Positions 60,354-64,000 of a stretch of 64,000 nt of DNA are shown piece by piece. A program made the translations under genes and the position numbers. Within the stretch, counting starts at the first letter, position 1; every line of letters begins with the position of its first letter. The notes beneath the pieces were generated by a model. The model searched no databases, was not told the origin of the DNA, and saw only the letters and a list, made by a program, of their open reading frames with translations. Origin of the DNA: Achromobacter piechaudii NBRC 102461 (GTDB lineage: Bacteria > Pseudomonadota > Gammaproteobacteria > Burkholderiales > Burkholderiaceae_B); contig NZ_BCTK01000008.1 in assembly GCF_001571245.1 (NCBI RefSeq), positions 124,001 to 188,000 on the forward strand, in the 5' to 3' direction.

Positions 60354-61280
60354 TCAGGTGTTGCGCGTGGACTTCACGATGGTCATGGCCGAGGCGATCA
60401 TCCCGCCCACGTCTGACATGTTGGCCGGCAGGATCAGCGTGTTGCCTTCCTTGGCCACGTTGGCGAACGCTTCGACGTAGCGCTCGGCCACCTTCAGGTT
60501 CACCGCTTCCATGCCGCCCGGCTGGCGCACCGCGTCGGCCACTTGCGTGATGGCCTTAGCCGTGGCTTCGGCGATGGCCAGCACGGCGGCGGCCTCGCCT
60601 TGCGCCTGGTTGATCTGGGCCTGCTTCTCGCCTTCGGAACGGGCGATGGCGGCTTCGCGTTCGCCCGTGGCGATGTTGATCTGTTCCTGGCGGCGGCCTT
60701 CGGAAGCCGCGATCAGCGCGCGCTTTTCACGTTCGGCGGTGATCTGCGCCTGCATCGAACGCAGGATCTCGTTGGGCGGCGTCAAGTCCTTGATCTCGTA
60801 GCGCAGCACCTTCACGCCCCAGTTCAGCGCGGCCTCGTCCAGCGACGCGACGATGTTGCTGTTGATCGAGTCGCGCTCTTCGAACGTGCGGTCCAGTTCC
60901 ATCTTGCCGATGACCGAACGCAGCGTGGTCTGCGCCAGCTGCGTGATGGCCGAGATGTAGTTCGACGAACCATACGATGCGCGCATCGGGTCGGTGACCT
61001 GGAAGTACAGCACGCCGTCCACTTGCAGCTGCGTGTTGTCGCGCGTGATGCAAACCTGGCTGGGCACGTCCAGCGGAATTTCCTTGAGCGAATGCTTGTA
61101 CGACACGCGTTCGATGAACGGGATGACAAAGCCCGCGCCCGGCGACAGGACCCGGTCGAACTTGCCCAGACGCTCGACCACCCAGGCGTGCTGTTGCGGC
61201 ACGATGGCGATCGACTTGATGACGATCAGGATCGCCAGCGCGACGACGACGAGCAGGACGATAGTGGATGTATCGATCAT
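60354..61280 (-). CDS. qmcA: SPFH/stomatin-like membrane protein QmcA
   Basis: 308 residues: one N-terminal membrane helix (about 6-27), an SPFH/Band-7 domain (V-x-E-R-L-G-K-F-D-R-V-L-x-P-G, R-A-S-Y-G-S-S-N-Y), then a charged coiled coil rich in E-G-E-R/K-Q-A-Q-I-N. Such proteins form large rings in membrane microdomains and regulate proteolysis. GAGGT precedes the ATG at 61280. It follows the nfeD gene, its usual partner. Confidence 0.9.
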   Translation of the reverse strand: MIDTSTIVLLVVVALAILIVIKSIAIVPQQHAWVVERLGKFDRVLSPGAGFVIPFIERVSYKHSLKEIPLDVPSQVCITRDNTQLQVDGVLYFQVTDPMRASYGSSNYISAITQLAQTTLRSVIGKMELDRTFEERDSINSNIVASLDEAALNWGVKVLRYEIKDLTPPNEILRSMQAQITAEREKRALIAASEGRRQEQINIATGEREAAIARSEGEKQAQINQAQGEAAAVLAIAEATAKAITQVADAVRQPGGMEAVNLKVAERYVEAFANVAKEGNTLILPANMSDVGGMIASAMTIVKSTRNT

Positions 61281-61367
61281 GATTAGGACCTCTTGTGGAG
61301 TTGATGCGGTGGCGCCGGACATGAAGCCCGTGCGCCTGCTGCGGGCCGCGCTGGGCGCGAGCCGGTT

Positions 61368-61796
61368 TTACCTCGGCGCGGCGGCGGGCTTGAGCACCAG
61401 GGTCGAGCCGCGCAATTCGACGATGACGTGTTCACCGGCGTGCGGCGTTTGCCCGGAGGCCAGTTCCGCCTGCCAGTGCGCGCCGCGATACCAGACGCGA
61501 GCCGTGCGGTGCTCGGACCACGCTTCCACCGAAACCGTCTGGCCGATATCCAGATTCACATCCGCGTTACGCGCCGAATTGACCTCGCGCTTTTTCAGCA
61601 CGCGCGTCTTGCGCAGCACCAGCAGGCCCAGAATCAGCACCACGCCGCATGCCACCAATTGCCATTCAAGCCCCATGCCGAACCAGGCAGAAGCGCCGGC
61701 CGCCGCCAGCCCCAAGGCCACCAGCAGCAGATAGAAGGTACCCGTCGCCAGTTCCCCGATAAGGGCCAGCGCGGCCAATCCCAGCCAGATCCACAT
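61368..61796 (-). CDS. NfeD-family protein, short (YbbK) type
   Basis: 142 residues: about three membrane helices (1-62) and a C-terminal OB-fold (G-Q-T-V-S-V-E-A-W-S, W-Y-R-G-A-H-W-Q-A-E-L). This is the protease-less NfeD form that partners stomatin-like proteins. First gene of nfeD-qmcA-GGDEF; divergent from the amidotransferase gene across 170 bp in which I see no clear sites. Confidence 0.87.
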   Translation of the reverse strand: MWIWLGLAALALIGELATGTFYLLLVALGLAAAGASAWFGMGLEWQLVACGVVLILGLLVLRKTRVLKKREVNSARNADVNLDIGQTVSVEAWSEHRTARVWYRGAHWQAELASGQTPHAGEHVIVELRGSTLVLKPAAAPR

Positions 61797-61966
61797 AGTC
61801 TTAACGTCGCCTGAAAGGATGATTCGTGAGCGGATTGTACGTATTTCCGGGACGCAACGGGGGCCCCGGCCGCCATCGCGAACGTTTGCGCTGGATTATG
61901 ATGTGCGCCTGACGCGCCGATCCCACCCGGATTGCCCGCGTCCGCCTTTTCCTAGCACATCCATCC

Positions 61967-62704
61967 ATGACCGCTGCAACATCCCCTGTCCTGCCCGTCC
62001 TGATCCTGCATACCGGCGATCCGGAAGACACGCTAAAAAGCCAGTTCGGCGGCTATGCCGAACAACTGACACAGGCGGCAGGGCTGACCGCCGACGCGGT
62101 CCGTATCGTCGCCGTGCACGAAGGCCAGCGCCCCGAATCGCCCGCGCATTACCGCGCGGCCCTGATCACCGGTTCGCCCGCCATGGTCACGGACAAGGAA
62201 CCCTGGAGCGAAGACACCGCCGCCTGGCTGCGCGAGGCCGCCGCCGCCCAATTGCCCATGTTCGGCGTGTGCTACGGCCACCAACTGCTGGCCCACGCGC
62301 TGGGCGGCAAGGTGGGCTACAACCCGGCCGGACGCGAAGTCGGTACGCAGACCGTCGAGTTGCTGCCGCCCGCCTCGGGCGACAAGCTGCTGGCCGGCCT
62401 GCCCGGCACCTTCCCCGCCCAGATGCTGCATGCCCAGACCGTGTTGCAACCGCCGCCCGGATCGGCCGTGCTGGCGCGTTCGGATCTGGACGAACACCAG
62501 ATGATCCGGATCGGACGCAACGTGTTCTCCACCCAGTTCCACCCGGAATTCGGCCCCGATTTCATCCGCGCGCACCTGGATCGCTATAGCCGCCGTTACG
62601 CCGCCGAAAATTTGGACATTCCCGACCTGACCGCGAACGTGCGCGCAACGCCCGTGGCCGGGGGGCTGCTGCGCCGTTTCCTGGATACCTACGCGCCGGC
62701 CTGA
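61967..62704 (+). CDS. Class I glutamine amidotransferase-like protein
   Basis: 245 residues. The GATase1 triad is complete: Cys102 in G-V-C-Y-G-H-Q, His192 and Glu194 in F-H-P-E-F. As a stand-alone domain (GuaA-N-like, YfeJ group) it could hydrolyse glutamine or gamma-glutamyl compounds such as gamma-glutamyl-amines. The partner is unknown. No ribosome site is obvious before the ATG. Followed at 94 bp by the Ada-like gene. Confidence 0.85.
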   Translation: MTAATSPVLPVLILHTGDPEDTLKSQFGGYAEQLTQAAGLTADAVRIVAVHEGQRPESPAHYRAALITGSPAMVTDKEPWSEDTAAWLREAAAAQLPMFGVCYGHQLLAHALGGKVGYNPAGREVGTQTVELLPPASGDKLLAGLPGTFPAQMLHAQTVLQPPPGSAVLARSDLDEHQMIRIGRNVFSTQFHPEFGPDFIRAHLDRYSRRYAAENLDIPDLTANVRATPVAGGLLRRFLDTYAPA

Positions 62705-62798
62705 GCCGCGCCGCGCAATATCCGGAGTGCGGCGGCCGGCGGGGTTTGAGAACATGGATCCCAAGCGCAACCCATCACGCGCCTACCAGGAGTCATTG

Positions 62799-63644
62799 AT
62801 GAGCCCCGCCGCCGCACCCTTGAGCAAACAGCACGCCACCGCCGTCGAACGCGCCTGCCGCGCGCTGGAGGCCGATCAGCCGCCCGACCTCTCCACGCTG
62901 GCCGAACAGGCCGGCATGAGCCGCTTTCATTTTCATCGCGTCTTCAAGGCAGCTACCGGCATTACGCCCAAGGCCTACGCCAACGCGCTGCGCGCCGCCC
63001 GCGCGCGCCAGCAACTGGAAAGCAGCGCCAGCGTCACCGACGCCATGTATGACGCCGGCTTCAATTCCAGCGGACGCTTCTACGAAGCCGCCCCCGCCAT
63101 CCTGGGCATGACGCCCACCACGTTTCGCAAAAACGGCGAAGGGCTGGACATCCGCTTCGCCGTCGCGCAGTGTTCGCTGGGCGCGCTGCTGGTGGCCGCC
63201 ACCCCCACCGGCATCTGCGACATCTCGCTGGATGAAGATCCCGAACAACTGGTGCGCAACCTGCAAGACCGCTTCAAGGCCGCTCGCCTGATCGGCGCGG
63301 ACGCCGAATTCGAAACCTGGGTGGCCGCCGTGGTGAGCTTCGTCGAAGACCCCTCGCGCGGACTGGACCTGCCTCTGGACGTGCGCGGCACCGCCTTCCA
63401 GCGCCGGGTATGGGAAGCGCTGCGCGACATTCCGGTGGGCACCACGACCACGTACACGCAGGTCGCCGAACGCATCGGCCTGCCGCGCGCCGTGCGTGCG
63501 GTGGCGCGCGCCTGCGCCACCAACAGCATCGCGCTGGCCATCCCCTGCCATCGTGTCGTGCGTACGGACGGATCGATGGCGGGTTACCGCTGGGGCATCG
63601 ACCGCAAGCGCGAGCTGATCGCACGCGAATTGAAAGCGGCCTAG
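62799..63644 (+). CDS. AraC-type activator fused to O6-alkylguanine methyltransferase (Ada without N-domain)
   Basis: 281 residues: an AraC-type helix-turn-helix (about 13-112, L-A-E-Q-A-G-M-S-R-F-H-F-H-R-V-F-K), a linker domain and the methyltransferase active site I-P-C-H-R-V-V (Cys250) with the Ada-type tail D-G-S-M-A-G-Y-R-W-G-I. It removes alkyl groups from O6-guanine. The N-terminal zinc domain (Cys38 in E. coli Ada), which senses methylphosphotriesters, is absent. AGGAG supports the ATG at 62799; longer starts at 62754 (ATG) or 62727 (GTG) would not restore that domain. Confidence 0.87.
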   Translation: MSPAAAPLSKQHATAVERACRALEADQPPDLSTLAEQAGMSRFHFHRVFKAATGITPKAYANALRAARARQQLESSASVTDAMYDAGFNSSGRFYEAAPAILGMTPTTFRKNGEGLDIRFAVAQCSLGALLVAATPTGICDISLDEDPEQLVRNLQDRFKAARLIGADAEFETWVAAVVSFVEDPSRGLDLPLDVRGTAFQRRVWEALRDIPVGTTTTYTQVAERIGLPRAVRAVARACATNSIALAIPCHRVVRTDGSMAGYRWGIDRKRELIARELKAA

Positions 63645-63665
63645 TTCCCGCGCGCTGGCCCCAAG

Positions 63666-63703
63666 AAAAAACCCCGCGTCCCTTCCAGGACGCGGGGTTT
63701 TTT
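63666..63703. terminator. Bidirectional terminator between ada-like and ppsA
   Basis: Six A, a 10-bp stem CCCCGCGTCC/GGACGCGGGG (63672-63681, 63688-63697), loop of six, then six T. A textbook terminator on both strands between two converging genes. Confidence 0.92.
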
Positions 63704-63721
63704 ATCTGAAACGCCAGCCGA

Positions 63722-64000
63722 TTACTGCTTGGCCAGACGCTGCCAGGTGTCGACAACGGTATCCGGGTTGAGCGACATCGACAGAATGCCCTCGTCCTTG
63801 AGCCATTGCGCGAAGTCCGGGTGGTCGCTGGGGCCTTGGCCGCAGATACCGACGTACTTGTTGGCGGCCAGGCAAGCCTTGATCGCACGACGCAGCATGA
63901 ACTTCACGGCTTCGTCGCGTTCGTCGAAGTCGGCGGCCAGCAGTTCCATGCCGGAATCGCGGTCCAGGCCCAGGGTCAGCTGGGTCATGTCGTTGGAACC
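63722..64000 (-). CDS. ppsA: Phosphoenolpyruvate synthase, C-terminal end (cut by window edge)
   Basis: The last 92 residues of PpsA, with the conserved [17 protein letters not shown], then [13 protein letters not shown], the PEP/pyruvate-binding part that carries the active-site Cys. It converts pyruvate, ATP and water to PEP, AMP and phosphate in gluconeogenesis. The reading frame is open to the window edge; the N-terminal swivelling and ATP domains lie beyond it. Confidence 0.93.
   Translation of the reverse strand, partial: GSNDMTQLTLGLDRDSGMELLAADFDERDEAVKFMLRRAIKACLAANKYVGICGQGPSDHPDFAQWLKDEGILSMSLNPDTVVDTWQRLAKQ

Noticed and set aside
1-64000. tRNA, rRNA, phage or insertion-sequence remnants
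   Set aside because: By eye I found no tRNA cloverleaf motifs, rRNA-like stretches, transposase or integrase frames, or att-like direct repeats. A covariance-model scan would be decisive for small RNAs.

Overview
The window reads as ordinary chromosome of a high-GC betaproteobacterium of the Alcaligenaceae, most like Achromobacter or Bordetella. This rests on strong G/C third-position use, the gene neighbourhoods mltG-tmk-holB-tatD, rnfH-ratA-smpB and nfeD-qmcA, a Bordetella-type porin, the richness in CoA-transferase, HAAT-type ABC and IclR/GntR catabolic genes, and a ppsA end. The genus is an inference from protein resemblance. I see no rRNA, tRNA, CRISPR array, prophage or insertion sequence.

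Layout. 0-11 kb: the start of a chemoreceptor gene, then a taurine dissimilation locus. This has a TauABC importer and a MocR-type TauR on the plus strand, facing xsc-pta-tauX-tauY on the minus strand, with an IclR gene divergent from xsc. Together they would import taurine, deaminate it to sulfoacetaldehyde (TauXY), split that to sulfite and acetyl phosphate (Xsc) and make acetyl-CoA (Pta). 11-29 kb: a mixed housekeeping and stress stretch with DbpA helicase, DoxX, a tiny lipoprotein beside a YXWGXW/Gln-rich secreted protein, a periplasmic peroxiredoxin, a permuted-looking CoA-transferase, photolyase, a DUF1800-DUF1501 pair, glutathione peroxidase, Lrp with an EamA exporter, a YfcG-type GST, a two-gene lipoate ligase, and a porin. 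29-35.5 kb: thioesterase, glutamate dehydrogenase, and a polar amino-acid ABC transporter translationally coupled to formimidoylglutamase (HutG) and preceded by an IclR regulator.

35.7-47.1 kb: the most distinctive region. A ten-gene minus-strand unit (class III aminotransferase, M29-like metalloprotein, crotonase-fold protein, CaiB-type CoA-transferase, five-gene Liv-type importer, amidase) has a strong promoter and is divergent from an FCD-type GntR gene. The layout is that of a complete uptake-and-degradation system for an amide- or amine-bearing compound that I cannot name.

47-64 kb: mostly core genes. These are an ankyrin protein, tatD-holB-tmk-mltG, ygfZ, a VIT-family transporter, a valine-catabolism operon (acyl-CoA dehydrogenase, 3-hydroxyisobutyryl-CoA hydrolase, 3-hydroxyisobutyrate dehydrogenase, thioesterase), rnfH-ratA facing smpB, a diguanylate cyclase behind nfeD-qmcA, a glutamine amidotransferase, an Ada-like methyltransferase without its N-terminal zinc domain, and the 3' end of ppsA.

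Regulatory structure worth attention: two tiny ORFs chained stop-to-start into smpB; a 12-bp motif in front of three neighbouring minus-strand genes (porin, thioesterase, gdhA), inside a perfect inverted repeat at gdhA; a mutually exclusive hairpin leader before doxX; and candidate TauR, FCD-GntR, Lrp and LiuR-type operators.
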